Below are positions 9,950-18,660 of a stretch of DNA of 25,329 nt, in pieces. Location: the NCBI GenBank assembly GCA_003427395.1, contig BFEA01000233.1, positions 1,400,876 to 1,426,204 of the forward strand. Direction: 5' to 3'. Under the pieces are notes generated by a model that saw only the letters and a program-made list of their open reading frames with translations, had not been told where the DNA came from and made no database searches. A program made the position numbers and the translations under genes. This DNA comes from Chara braunii (taxonomy: Eukaryota; Streptophyta; Charophyceae; Charales; Characeae). Numbering within the stretch: the first letter of the stretch is position 1; every line of letters begins with the position of its first letter.

Positions 9950-10570
9950 AAAAGTTACTTTTCCTATGGGAAGTGATGTCGAAATTTCTACAAAACCAAG
10001 AATTTCGTTAACTTTTGTTTTTTCAAAGTTCAACTCTTAACTAAGTTTATATTTGGCTTAGTAGAAATCTAGACAATTTTTTTTTCTAGGGGAAGTGCTG
10101 CCGGAATTTTTGCTAATTCAGGGAGTTAGACAAAATTTGGCTTCAGAAAGTCAAAATCATTTCAAATTATGTATTTAACTTTATATTAATTTTGGAATGA
10201 CACTTCTCTAGGGCAAGTGTTGTCGAAATTTCTACAGATCTAAGGAGTTAGTTAAATTTTGTTTTAGTAGAAGTTCAAGTCTTACTTCTAATTCTTATAT
10301 GGCTTAGTATAAATATGAGAATTCTATTTCTTTACAGGAGATGCTGCCCAAATTTTTATTAATTCAGGGAGTTAGACAAAATTTGACTTTCTAGAGTTAG
10401 GGATTATTTCACATTTTATGTTCGAGCAAGTATAAATTATGAAAAGACACTTTTCCTACGGGGAGCACTGCGCAAATTTTCTTACTTTAGAGGTGTTAGA
10501 TTATTTTCTGATAGGAGAGATTCTAACGATCCACCCTGTGTACGGGGATGCTGCCAAAGACCTTAGTCTC
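9950..10570 (+). repeat. 122-bp tandem array with alternating unit types
   Basis: The landmark AAGTG.TG.CGRAATTT recurs with (G/C)AAATTT-like cores near 9981, 10103, 10225, 10349 and 10472: spacings of 122, 122, 124 and 123 bp. A shortened copy (GGGGATGCTGCCAAAG) follows near 10540. Units 1 and 3 share GAAATTTCTACA and GGCTTAGTA; units 2 and 4 share AATTCAGGGAGTTAGACAAA, giving a two-unit (about 245-bp) higher-order period. Each landmark is preceded by a small foldback such as CACTT-CTCTAGGGC-AAGTG at 10201-10219. Units are well diverged, so the array is old. No protein is encoded. Confidence 0.8.
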
Positions 10571-10681
10571 CTTAGACAGTTGCCTAAAGGTAGACTTAGA
10601 CTGAGTTTTGAGAAAGTTTTGAGTGAGAATGTGATATGGGGGTCCATTGTCCATACACTTATAGTTTAGCCTTGCGTATTT

Positions 10682-10783
10682 GACCTGTCATGTGTTACAG
10701 GTCCTCTTTGATCATTTCGATTCAAGTTTGAACCATGTCAGCTTGATCCCGCAAGGATCATCTTCTGTTATCACTGATAACAG
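10682..10783. other. Cluster of three tight hairpins
   Basis: GACCTGT-CATGTGTT-ACAGGTC (arms 10682-10688 and 10697-10703), TGATCC-CGCAA-GGATCA (10744-10760) and CTGTTATC-ACT-GATAACAG (10765-10783) are all perfect. The last has an 8-bp stem and 3-nt loop, the second follows it at a distance of 4 nt. They lie about 110 bp after the 122-bp array. Confidence 0.8.
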
Positions 10784-11164
10784 GTCGGTTATCGATTCGT
10801 CGGTTTACGACTCAACTCTAATTCACTCTCGCTACTCATTCTAAAGGCTTTAGCCCTGTGGTTTGAATTGTTTCGTCGGGTTTTCACCGAGACTTTATTG
10901 AACGATCATTTAACAAAGATACTGATAATTTTATTATGGAAGGTTTGACAAAGATTGGGGTTTGTGTGGCTAAAGCAAGGAGTATGAGCGAAGAGAGTGG
11001 TTGAATTTAACCCCGTGTAGTGCGTGAACTTGGTTGAATCTTTGATGTGATTGCAGATATGTTTGTGGTTCGGACTTTGAATTTGACTGCCTGCAATCAC
11101 ATATATATGGTTGAGGGGAGTCCCACTGTGATTGTGAGATGTGATCGTCTCGTGTTTATTAACC

Positions 11165-11168
<4 letters not shown>

Positions 11169-11207
<39 letters not shown>
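11169..11207. repeat. (TA)n microsatellite
   Basis: Uninterrupted alternating TA of about 39 bp, self-complementary. An inverted pair TGTGATTGCAG/CTGCAATCACA (near 11046 and 11091) lies just upstream. Confidence 0.97.
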
Positions 11208-11213
<6 letters not shown>

Positions 11214-11352
11214 CTCGAGTGTCCGCACGACATGGTGTGAGCGCGTGCGAGGATTGAACTGATTTTGTGTTTGAGAGGGGAGAGAGATCCCCTTTTACCC
11301 TTTGCTTTTTAGAATTATTATAGTTGGATGTTCGAGTCTGTGACAACCGTCA

Positions 11353-11577
11353 AAATCAAACCCCTTGATTTCTCGCCAGGCTCTAAATGATGGAGCTCGT
11401 CTCCAGGGCGATAAAACCCGACTGCCACAACAGGCAGAAACTTGTGTACCACCCACTCTTCGCAAGGTGCAGAAGAGGGTATGGTTTTCAACCGCCTTGG
11501 TGGTTGTCTATCCTCGAGAGATTAACCCCTCAAGGTGCGTGTCAGTCGACACTTGAGTGTCGAAAGTGACCCTTGAG
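11353..11577. other. Hairpin cluster with a nested alternative fold
   Basis: AAATCAA-ACCCC-TTGATTT (11353-11371), CTGCC-ACAACA-GGCAG (11422-11437) and CAACCGCC-TT-GGTGGTTG (11489-11506, one G-T pair) follow one another. Then CTCAAGG (11529-11535) pairs with CCTTGAG (11571-11577) around an interior that can form either GTGTC-AGTC-GACAC (11539-11552) or CGACAC-TTGA-GTGTCG (11547-11562), which overlap. All stems are exact except as noted. Confidence 0.75.
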
Positions 11578-13645
11578 ACCACTGAGGACCATGTGATTAT
11601 GGGTACTACATAATACTCCATCGTTGCGATTGCTTGCGTAAGTTTGTATGGGTAGTCGATATGAGAAAGTCCTGCGTCTGCGCGGTTTTATCTTAAGTCT
11701 CGCGCGTGACGCCTAACCGATTTCCGTACCAAAAGGTTATGGGTTAGATACTGAAGAGACTAGGAGTGTTTGTTTGTGTGAGTAATTTGATTTTATGTTT
11801 TTAGTGTAGTGTAACGCGTGGTAAGAAGGATGCGTCCTAATCGACCGACGACGAGTCGCGCTCGGGACTTCAGGCCCCCGATGCGTCGGTTCACGTACGG
11901 GTCAGATAGAGGCGTCAGATCTCGCGTACTCCCTATGCTACAGCGTACGAGAAACGCCCTCGCTGGACCACCTCTGCGATTGCAACTGATTAACTTTCAT
12001 ACGTGGTTCAATAGCTCGGCAGGGATACACGCACCTAAGGGATGGTGACAGCTCCCGCAGGTGGAGGTAAGTTGTACCTCGCGTGGTGATATCCTATCGT
12101 AGGGGTTCGCGAGAGGTATGGTTGGCGCACTCGGTCGGAGCGGCGACAAAAACTTCATTTGCACCGCGACAAAGGATAAAGACTTGCACGAAATCCTGCG
12201 TGACATAGACGGGAGGGTACCCCTGCGGGACCGATGCGCACGACAACGACTACATACTACCCCCTGTTGTGGTCCAATAATGCATGCAGCCCAGACCTTT
12301 CCTCCTCTCTCTCCTTCTCCTCCCCTTTTTCTTGCCACCACTTATCTCACGCATGCATGCAAGCGACATCTCGCAAACAAAGTTATCTCTCTCTCTTTTC
12401 ACGCAACTAGCCAGCTCAGAATGAGTGGCTGATGGTTTTGGTGGTTGGTGGGTCGAAATGGCTCGATGCATCAATCATGGTTGGGCAGAATCGCCACGTC
12501 ACTGCGACAGATTGCAAGGGGTGTGTGAACTTGCACGGTTGTCGGATTTGCGGCGTGACGATTACCAAGGTTTTTGTGGGTGCCCAACTTATGGAGTGAT
12601 TGATGGGTAGTTCAGTAGGTTTTCGGTAGTGCACCATGTGTGTGAGAGTGGGATGGCGTACTTACCTTTTCCTTGTGTTTTTGTTGATGGCCGAATACTT
12701 CTCGACTCTATGGTTTTATCCCGGTATTGGTTCTATGTATGGTAGATTGAGTCTAACGAGTGAACTAATTGGAGTATGTTTGGATTATGTGACTGTCTGT
12801 CTTTGTGATTATGGAAGTTGTTTGATGGATTGAAGCATATGTGATGAGGTTATTTTTTCTCCCTCGTTCACATAATTGAGATTTGTGAGTGCAGGCATGG
12901 ATCTTTTCCATTCTTGGTTAATCACGGCCGCGGTCGTGGGTGTGCATGTTTAAATTTCATGTGTATGATTAGGGTTTTTTAACATGACCTTCAATTTTGT
13001 GCGGACAAATGTGTCTGATCCTCCCTATGCGTGCAAGTATCCAATGTTCGCTTGCTCGTTTTCCCTTAAAATGAGCAGTGGACGAGTGTATATGAGTGGG
13101 ATGTGCACGAAGCGACGACGGGGATGTGTCGGTCACATCTTTTCCAAAGCTAATATCAGTGGATGGGCTTTGTGCAATCGGATTTTGTGATTGTGGAAGT
13201 TTTTTTTTCCCATTACTTGCTCATTTTGCCATATCACGAGCTCACTCTCTTTTGAGGTCCTCCCTCCATCGTTATTACGAGTCGCTGCCACAAGAAATTG
13301 AGCTTTTGTTGATTTGGTCCATGGCATTAAGGCTTGCTGGAAGGCGAATTGATTGTGTGGTTGTGTGGATGATTGCCAATTGGTAATCGCTAGTGATGTC
13401 ATCGGAAAGTTGAGAGGTGACGTATTGTTTGTTGGTTGTGCGACAACCTGCCTGTTAATTTGGACGGTTATAGCCACACTGCCGCGATCCGGCCCCTGGA
13501 ACGAACGTTGTTGCCCTCGCTTTGTTGAGTCAGTTTAGGAGAAGGTGGCCCTAACTTCCTTCTACATTCTGCTTGAGTCTCGTACTCTTACGGACAACCT
13601 TCCATCACAGTACACACCGTGTCACACCCCTACTTCACACTCACT

Positions 13646-13673
13646 CCCTACAAGGACACTCACCACCCTCCAT
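13646..13673 (+). repeat. 28-bp sequence repeated at 22427
   Basis: Positions 13646-13673 (CCCTACAAGGACACTC...) are identical to 22427-22454, and weaker similarity continues about 20 bp on the left and a few bases (TGATG) on the right. Both copies lie in C-rich DNA followed or preceded by TGTCTGTGTCTAT-like sequence. Probably two old copies of a dispersed repeat. Confidence 0.75.
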
Positions 13674-14649
13674 GGTGATGCCTACGTAGAATGATGCTTC
13701 CCCATACCCATCATCAGCCTACCTTGGCGGACAACCCTCGTGGACACCAGTCCCAGACACCAACGTTGGGCAAGTGGATTCAACCTGGATGAAGCACTCT
13801 CAAATGAGCCTCATCTCATGGGCATTTTGGAAGCTAGGAGTAATGAGGCCCCATGAGCCCGTTGTGTGCTACTTATCCAAGGGTTCATGCTTGGAATACC
13901 CCTACTTGAGCTACCACAAGCAGTGTATAATGGCCATTTGGCCAAGGTCTGACCTCTGGGAACCCTACCATAAGCCCTTCACCCCCATCTAGTATAGCCG
14001 CAATCTGCATATTTGTGTATTAGTGTCTGTGCTAGTCTGTAGTCTGTCAAGTTGTCCATATTCCTTACTTAGCTATGTAAACAGTTGATACAATGTGACA
14101 CTCAACCTCACGCCCTGGGCGACGTCCTGATCGGAGTGGTAATAGGCTCAGAAGTGCGATTTTGGTGTGTGCTAAGGATTTTAGGAAAAGGGTTGGAGTC
14201 CCAGGTCGGAACCGAGATTTGCTGTGGTGGGTTTCACCAGACTGTACCCAGGAATTCGACCCACTAATCAAGGTTCCTCAAGACGTGGGGGCAAAAAGGC
14301 AATTACATCTTTTCCCAATTCTAGTTCTTCATCGTAATGCAGTGGTTCATAAGCGTCGCTGCCTCCGCCTTCCACAACTTAACGTCTTTGGAGTGTATGC
14401 GGGGTCTTGTTGGGCTTCACGCTTCTCCTGTGGGGTTTGCACAACTTGGAGCCCGAGGAAGACATCCTCAATCGAGTGTGCCTTGCCTGGTAATCTTCGT
14501 CACTGCGAACCCGGTAAACGAACCCGCTTTGCCGTTAGAAATCTTCAAAACGACATTTAGAGCCACCTAAGGGGAGTAGAATGGAGTACGGGGGAAAGTT
14601 TGTGTCAATGATGACAAATCTAGATCCGATGAAGGCCGAACAGTCCTTC
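13674..14649. other. Gene-free stretch
   Basis: No gene recognised. Open frames on either strand (for example 14162-14560) lack a convincing start and match no family known to me. Confidence 0.45.
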
Positions 14650-14850
14650 CTATCCGGGAATCGATAAGGACGACTTATTTGAGTGATTGCTTCCAGATAT
14701 ACCACTCACAGACTCGTGGCTTGATTTTGTGATAAGGAAAAGGGGCCAAGATACTGCGGAGGGACGATAATCAAGCGGGTCAATTACAAGGAACTGTGTA
14801 AAGAAGTCCATAATCGCAAGACACACATGAGTCCAACGCAGTAGATGCAA
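14650..14850 (-). pseudogene. Possible retroelement integrase fragment
   Basis: A 66-residue minus-strand frame begins MHLLRWTHVCLAIMDFFTQF and continues VIDPLDYRPSAVSWPLFLITK. The pattern W-hydrophobic-(V/I)MDFFT(K/Q)F, then hydrophobic, PL, and A..V...LF resembles the start of the retroviral-type integrase core around its first catalytic Asp (the D of IMDFF). The second Asp and the Glu are not found in frame downstream, and no LTRs or other pol domains are visible nearby. It could be a short decayed Ty3-like fragment or a chance resemblance. Confidence 0.3.
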
Positions 14851-15289
14851 CCCCGATCATATTCGAGAAACTAATTGCTCATAAATGTATCTACATAATT
14901 GAATTGCAAAAACAACAATTTATTTTCTTTTTTTTTTTACATTTTCACAAGACTCCCATCCTACCACTCCAAATTTTTCTATCAGCATTCTGTAGAATAA
15001 AAATGGGTGAGTGACATCATTCAACCAATCCATGCAATGACATACATACCACCTGAATCATCAAGGAAGGATAGAGAAGAGTCAATGGTCAGATTTGACA
15101 GACATGAACAAAGATCATTCCACTTGAAACCAAGAACACACTGTAAGGTGAAAAATACAAAATCTATTTCTCTTTCTCTTCTAAGTTTTTTCCATATCCA
15201 CACACAACAACGGTGCGAACCAGATTTCAACTTCGACACGGACAGCCCGTCGGCTTAATACACAGGCCATCAAACTTTCAAATTTCAAA
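14851..15289. other. AT-rich stretch without genes
   Basis: No gene seen. It has a T-rich run near 14929-14938 and ordinary AT-rich sequence up to the dispersed repeat. Confidence 0.5.
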
Positions 15290-15665
15290 TGTCTTTTCAC
15301 CCAAGTTGTCGCACAAGAACTTCCCACCACGACAAATGATACAAAATTAAAAGGTGAGAAAAATGTTGATGCGTCATCCAGTTTCTGCGCTCTCTGAGTA
15401 GGAAGTAGGAGCTCTAGAAGTAGGGAGGGTGAACGAAGCAGCCTAGAGGACAAGATGGTGCTCCAGGATAGGAACTGACATAGCCACAGCCCCAACAAAC
15501 AGTGTTACAGTACTCATGAGATGTATCCAAGGGACACTGGGCCCGGTTTCCAGCCGCAAGTGTTGCTCCCGACGAATGGATGGAGCAACCCGACAGGCAA
15601 AGCCTCAATTTCGGTGGTTCTCTTACCACCACCGGAACAGAGACCTTGTATAAGGGTTTTTATTT
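15290..15665 (-). mobile_element. ~370-bp dispersed repeat, copy 1
   Basis: Aligns throughout with 21479-21844 at high identity (by eye near 90%). Both copies begin TGTC.TTTCACCCAAG and end GTATAAGGG.TTTTATT on the + strand. Main indels are 6 nt (extra in copy 1 near 15400) and 3 nt (near 15557). Flanks do not match, so the ends are real. No A/B boxes of a tRNA-derived SINE and no clear TSD are seen. It may be an LTR, the 3' part of a retroelement, or an unclassified element. The coding-like frame is on the minus strand, hence the strand given. Confidence 0.8.
15414..15632 (-). pseudogene. Cys-rich frame in the ~370-bp repeat, copy 1 (broken)
   Basis: The minus-strand frame reads GCSIHSSGATLAAGNRAQ, then PLDTSHEYCNTVCWGCGYV, then SSYPGAPSCPLGCFVHPPYF, ending at TAG (15414-15416). 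In copy 2 this stop is TGG (Trp) and the frame continues, so copy 1 is truncated. The 39 residues from PLDTS to PPYF (15417-15533) are identical to copy 2 although the DNA differs at five sites; all five are silent third-position changes. The other indels between the copies are 3 and 6 nt, which keep the frame. Six Cys and several Gly/Pro suggest a small compact or metal-binding segment; I do not recognise the family. There is no ATG at the beginning, so it is probably part of a larger protein. Confidence 0.5.
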
Positions 15666-15833
15666 AAACAAGTGGACCTGTTGTTGTCACACTGCTGCGA
15701 CGGAGGAGAGGGACGAACAGGGGGGCAGGGCTGTTGTTGTCATACTGCTTGGGTTTTTTTTTTTTTTCCGTCATATTCGCTATACACTAAAAAAAAACAT
15801 GATTGTGGCAGAGTGTTTCTGACCGATGAGGAA

Positions 15834-15835
<2 letters not shown>

Positions 15836-15874
<39 letters not shown>

Positions 15875-15880
15875 CATAGA

Positions 15881-15963
<83 letters not shown>

Positions 15964-15973
15964 ACACACACAC
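15836..15973. repeat. Compound microsatellite (GT)n, (CT)n, (AC)n
   Basis: GT 15836-15867, a short GAGAGACATAGA bridge, CT 15883-15962 (about 80 bp), then a short AC run to 15973. Frames through it encode only Leu-Ser or Arg-Glu repeats. Confidence 0.97.
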
Positions 15974-16129
15974 GCGCACGAGCGCACGCTCAGGCACGAC
16001 CAATTCAACAGTTTCATGTGTGCATCAACTGAGCAGCCTGCCAATGTGCAAAATGAGAAGGAACCTTCTTCAAAACATCGGAAAAAGAAATCCCGGTGCG
16101 AGTATGGACTAAGGAGCTGTCAGATGCAA

Positions 16130-17005
16130 CCCCTTCCTGTTTCCCCTCCCACTACTTCTCCCGCTCCTTCTCCCACTCCTCCTCCCGCTCCTTCTCCCGC
16201 TCCTCCCACTCCTCCTCCTCCTCCCGCTTCTCCTCTGTCAAACAACGTGACAAAGATCCCGCCAGAGCTCCCGCTCCTCCTCCCTCTCCTCCCTCCTCTC
16301 CTTCTCCCGCTCCCCCTCTTGCTGCTCCTCCCGCTCCTCCTGCCGCTCCGCCTCCCGCTGCTTCTCCTGCTCTTCCCCCGTTCCTCCTCCCCCTCTTCCC
16401 GCTCCTTCTCCCACTCCTCCCGCTCCTTCTCCCGCTCCTCCCACTCCTCCTCCTCCTCCTCCTCCTCCTCCTCCTCCCCCTCCCGCTCCTCCTCCGCCAA
16501 ACAACGTGACAAAGATCCCGCCATAGCCCCGCTCCCGCTCCTTCTCCTGCTCCTCCCTCTCTGTCTCCCGCTCCCCCTCTTGCTGCTCCTTCTCCCGCTG
16601 CTTCTCCTACTTTTTCCCCGTTCCTCCTCCCGCTCCTTCTCCCGCTCTTCCTCCCGCTCCTCCCGCTACTCCTCCACCTATATCTCCTCCCTCTTCTCCG
16701 CCTCCCGCGCATTCGTAAACCCCTCCCCATTTCCTTTCCCACTCCTCCTCTCGCTCCCTCTACGGTCCTTCCTTCCGCGTCTCCTCCGCCCCTTCCCGTT
16801 TCCCCTCATGCTCCTTCTCCCGCTCCTAACCCCCTCCCGGTTTCCCTGCCACTCGTCCTTCTCCCGCTCCGCCTCCCCCGGCTCCTCCGCCCCTTCCCAT
16901 TTCCCCTCCCGCTCTTTCTCCCGTTCCTCCTCCCGCCTCTCTTACCACTCCTCCTTTTCCCACCCCTCCTCCCGCTCCTCCTCCGCCAAACAACGTGACA
17001 AAGAT
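16130..17005 (+). repeat. Pyrimidine-rich CTCCTCCCG array with 19-nt punctuation
   Basis: About 0.87 kb made of imperfect CTCCTCCCGCTCCTTCTCC-type units; one strand is almost pure C/T. It is punctuated by three identical copies of CAAACAACGTGACAAAGAT at 16239-16257, 16498-16516 and 16987-17005, the last at the array's end. The spacings (259 and 489 bp) suggest a larger duplicated unit. The long frames on both strands (a 371-residue + frame from ATG 16016; Glu/Arg-rich minus frames) follow from the absence of stop codons in such DNA, and the punctuation falls in different minus-strand frames, so I do not call a gene. Such tracts can adopt triplex (H-DNA) or R-loop structures. Confidence 0.85.
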
Positions 17006-17560
17006 GATGTGATAAGCCAGGATCCGTACTCAGCGGCTTCCTGTACCCTAGCCGTGGCAAGAAGGGAAGATGGTGCGGGGATGCAAAGTGGGGGAACGGG
17101 TTTACGCGACGTGCAAAAATTTGAAAAATAGCCACTCGCGCCAAAAATCAAAATTCCTACCCACACTAATTCCTAACTTTTTCTTGGATTTCTCGGCATG
17201 GTCGCTAACCGGCCACGCGAGAAAGACATCAAGGGCAGTTATGAAAAAAAGAAAAATAAGTCTTTGTTTCGTCCCTCTTCTCTCTTCAAGAAGGAAGATG
17301 CATTTCCTTCTTGCTTGCATTCCTACCCACACTAATTCCTCTCCTTACCTATCATCACGAGCGATTGGCTGTGTAATTGGGATGGTTGGATCAATGTGGT
17401 GAGAGCGGAAGGCTCATACCACTTGAACGCCCACCCCAATCACATAGATCGTTCATCTCGCCTCCTTCGATCCTCTTGGAACCCCGGTCTTTCTTCCGTC
17501 CTGCTCATCTACACCCCATGCTACCCGCACCTCACGCTGGCACCCCACCGCCTTCCGCGC
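17006..17560. other. Unassigned stretch with a 22-bp direct repeat
   Basis: No gene recognised. It contains the direct repeats listed next, and becomes C/T-rich towards a TATA-like site at 17561. Confidence 0.45.
17153..17340 (+). repeat. 22-bp perfect direct repeats flanking 144 bp
   Basis: Positions 17153-17174 and 17319-17340 are identical (ATTCCTACCCACACTAATTC...). The enclosed 144 bp shows no terminal inverted repeats or poly(A) end. It could be a target duplication around a short insertion or a small segmental duplication. Confidence 0.75.
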
Positions 17561-17568
17561 TATAAATT
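17561..17568 (+). promoter_or_regulatory. TATA-box-like site
   Basis: CGCTATAAATTT with core at 17561-17568, followed by a CT-rich leader (CCTTCCTCTCGCTCTC), an arrangement common for plant core promoters. A second CGCTATAAATTT lies at 19384. The nearest coding-like ORF on this strand starts about 790 bp downstream. Not proven. Confidence 0.3.
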
Positions 17569-18244
17569 TTTGCAACCCCTTCCTCTCGCTCTCTTTGATC
17601 TCGTCTGCAAGCTGTGCGAGCTATGCGCAAGGTCCGCAGCGTCGAACAGGCTTGACGAGCCCAAGTGAAGCGGTGGTGGAGATCATACGCCGGCAGCGGC
17701 AGGGCCTTATGGCTATGGTTGTCGAAGGTTGTGAGGGATTGGGGGTTGGGCCCAGGGCGGCCAACTATGGGAGAAATTATGTGTACTAAGGACTCGCTTT
17801 TATCTCCATTGCTGCTTTGTTTCCGTGTGATGTGTGTGTGGTCCCGATGCATGGGTATTCTGTCGTATGCATGCGGTGGTACGAGAGTTTATGGATGATT
17901 GAATGTCTCATTGTCCAGAGGAGCTTGATGAGTGTGTGTGTGTGTGCACTCATAGGCTCGTTGGTAGGGATTGTTGGTTGTCGACCGTCTGCATGAATGC
18001 ATGAGTGTGTTGGTCCCTCCTCCCTTCCTTGATCCCTCTTTCGTTCTTGACGCAGAGTGTACGCGCGGGACTTGCGCCAACCCCCTTTTTTTTCCTCTCT
18101 CTCTCCCAGCACGTGCAGATCGGGATCTAGGCGAAACGGGTAATTTCGCTCGGTAACTGGAGAGATCGGTCGTTCGTGTCTCCGCGACGCGGCTGATATC
18201 TCTTCAACTGAACAAACCCCGGATCCCGACTCCGCATTCGGGTT

Positions 18245-18245
<1 letters not shown>
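17569..18245. other. Unassigned stretch
   Basis: No clear gene. If the TATA-like site at 17561 is real, this could be 5' leader or intron. No splice sites can be called with confidence. Confidence 0.35.
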
Positions 18246-18299
<54 letters not shown>

Positions 18300-18312
18300 A
18301 CACACACACACA
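18246..18312. repeat. (CA)n microsatellite
   Basis: About 67 bp of CA with one CT interruption near 18293. It lies about 50 bp before the ATG of the ORF at 18361. Confidence 0.97.
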
Positions 18313-18360
18313 GAGCTAGGCGCACCATCTTTGTTTGTTTTCTTTATATTGATCTTTGTA

Positions 18361-18660
18361 TGGAGTCCACGCTCGTCCCCACGGACGCAAGCACGGGCCC
18401 TTGCCTGTGCTCCACCTTTGTGCCGGTCTCCTGCAACGTGCTACCGTCCTTCCCGATCGCAGACAACGACAGCGTGTACTGCGACGCGGAGTTGCGGAGC
18501 GCTCTAAGCCGGACCGAGCAGATCCAGCTGCATAACCCTGCCATGGCCTGCCATATCGGAGGGAGTGGGTTTATGTTGATTGACCGGTTCTCTTCCCCTT
18601 GTGACGAACCACTTTCTGTAACGCGCGAGTTTCTGCGCAGTTGCAAGGAGGGGTCCTAAG
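18361..18660 (+). CDS. Hypothetical GC-rich ORF or exon
   Basis: ATG at 18361 (G at +4) opens 99 codons ending at TAA 18658-18660. The protein begins MESTLVPTDASTGPCLCSTF and includes DNDSVYCDAELRSALSRTEQ; I recognise no family, signal peptide or membrane segment. In its favour, roughly the first 65 codons end mostly in G or C, whereas the flanking DNA is ordinary; the bias fades after about 18555 (HIGGSGFM). This could mean an exon ending near there (GGGA|GTGGGT is a possible donor at about 18560) with the rest being intron. Against it: no homology, short length, and a CA repeat just upstream. Confidence 0.3.

Larger units (their letters stand above)
10784..13645. other. Long stretch without protein genes
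   Basis: No recognisable gene. It contains a TA run and a hairpin cluster (listed separately), plus a stem TACCTCGCG (12075-12083) with CGCGAGAGGTA (12108-12118). The longest isolated open frame from an ATG (11830-12048, 72 residues, Arg-rich) matches nothing I recognise. Around 12300-12400 the + strand is CT-rich. Confidence 0.5.

Noticed and set aside
8863-10570. CRISPR-like array
   Set aside because: The repeats are in eukaryotic DNA, spacers are of uneven length and the stems differ between copies; no cas-like genes.
11830-12048. 72-residue Arg-rich ORF from ATG
   Set aside because: No homology, no codon bias, and expected by chance in GC-richer DNA.
16120-16742. Minus-strand Glu/Arg-rich frames with repeated SLSRCLAEEER
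   Set aside because: The repeated segment appears in different frames in different copies, so the DNA and not a protein is repeated.
16016-17131. 371-residue + frame starting at ATG, Ser/Pro/Leu-rich
   Set aside because: It is open because C/T-rich DNA lacks stop codons; several other frames on both strands are also open, and the repeat shifts frame.
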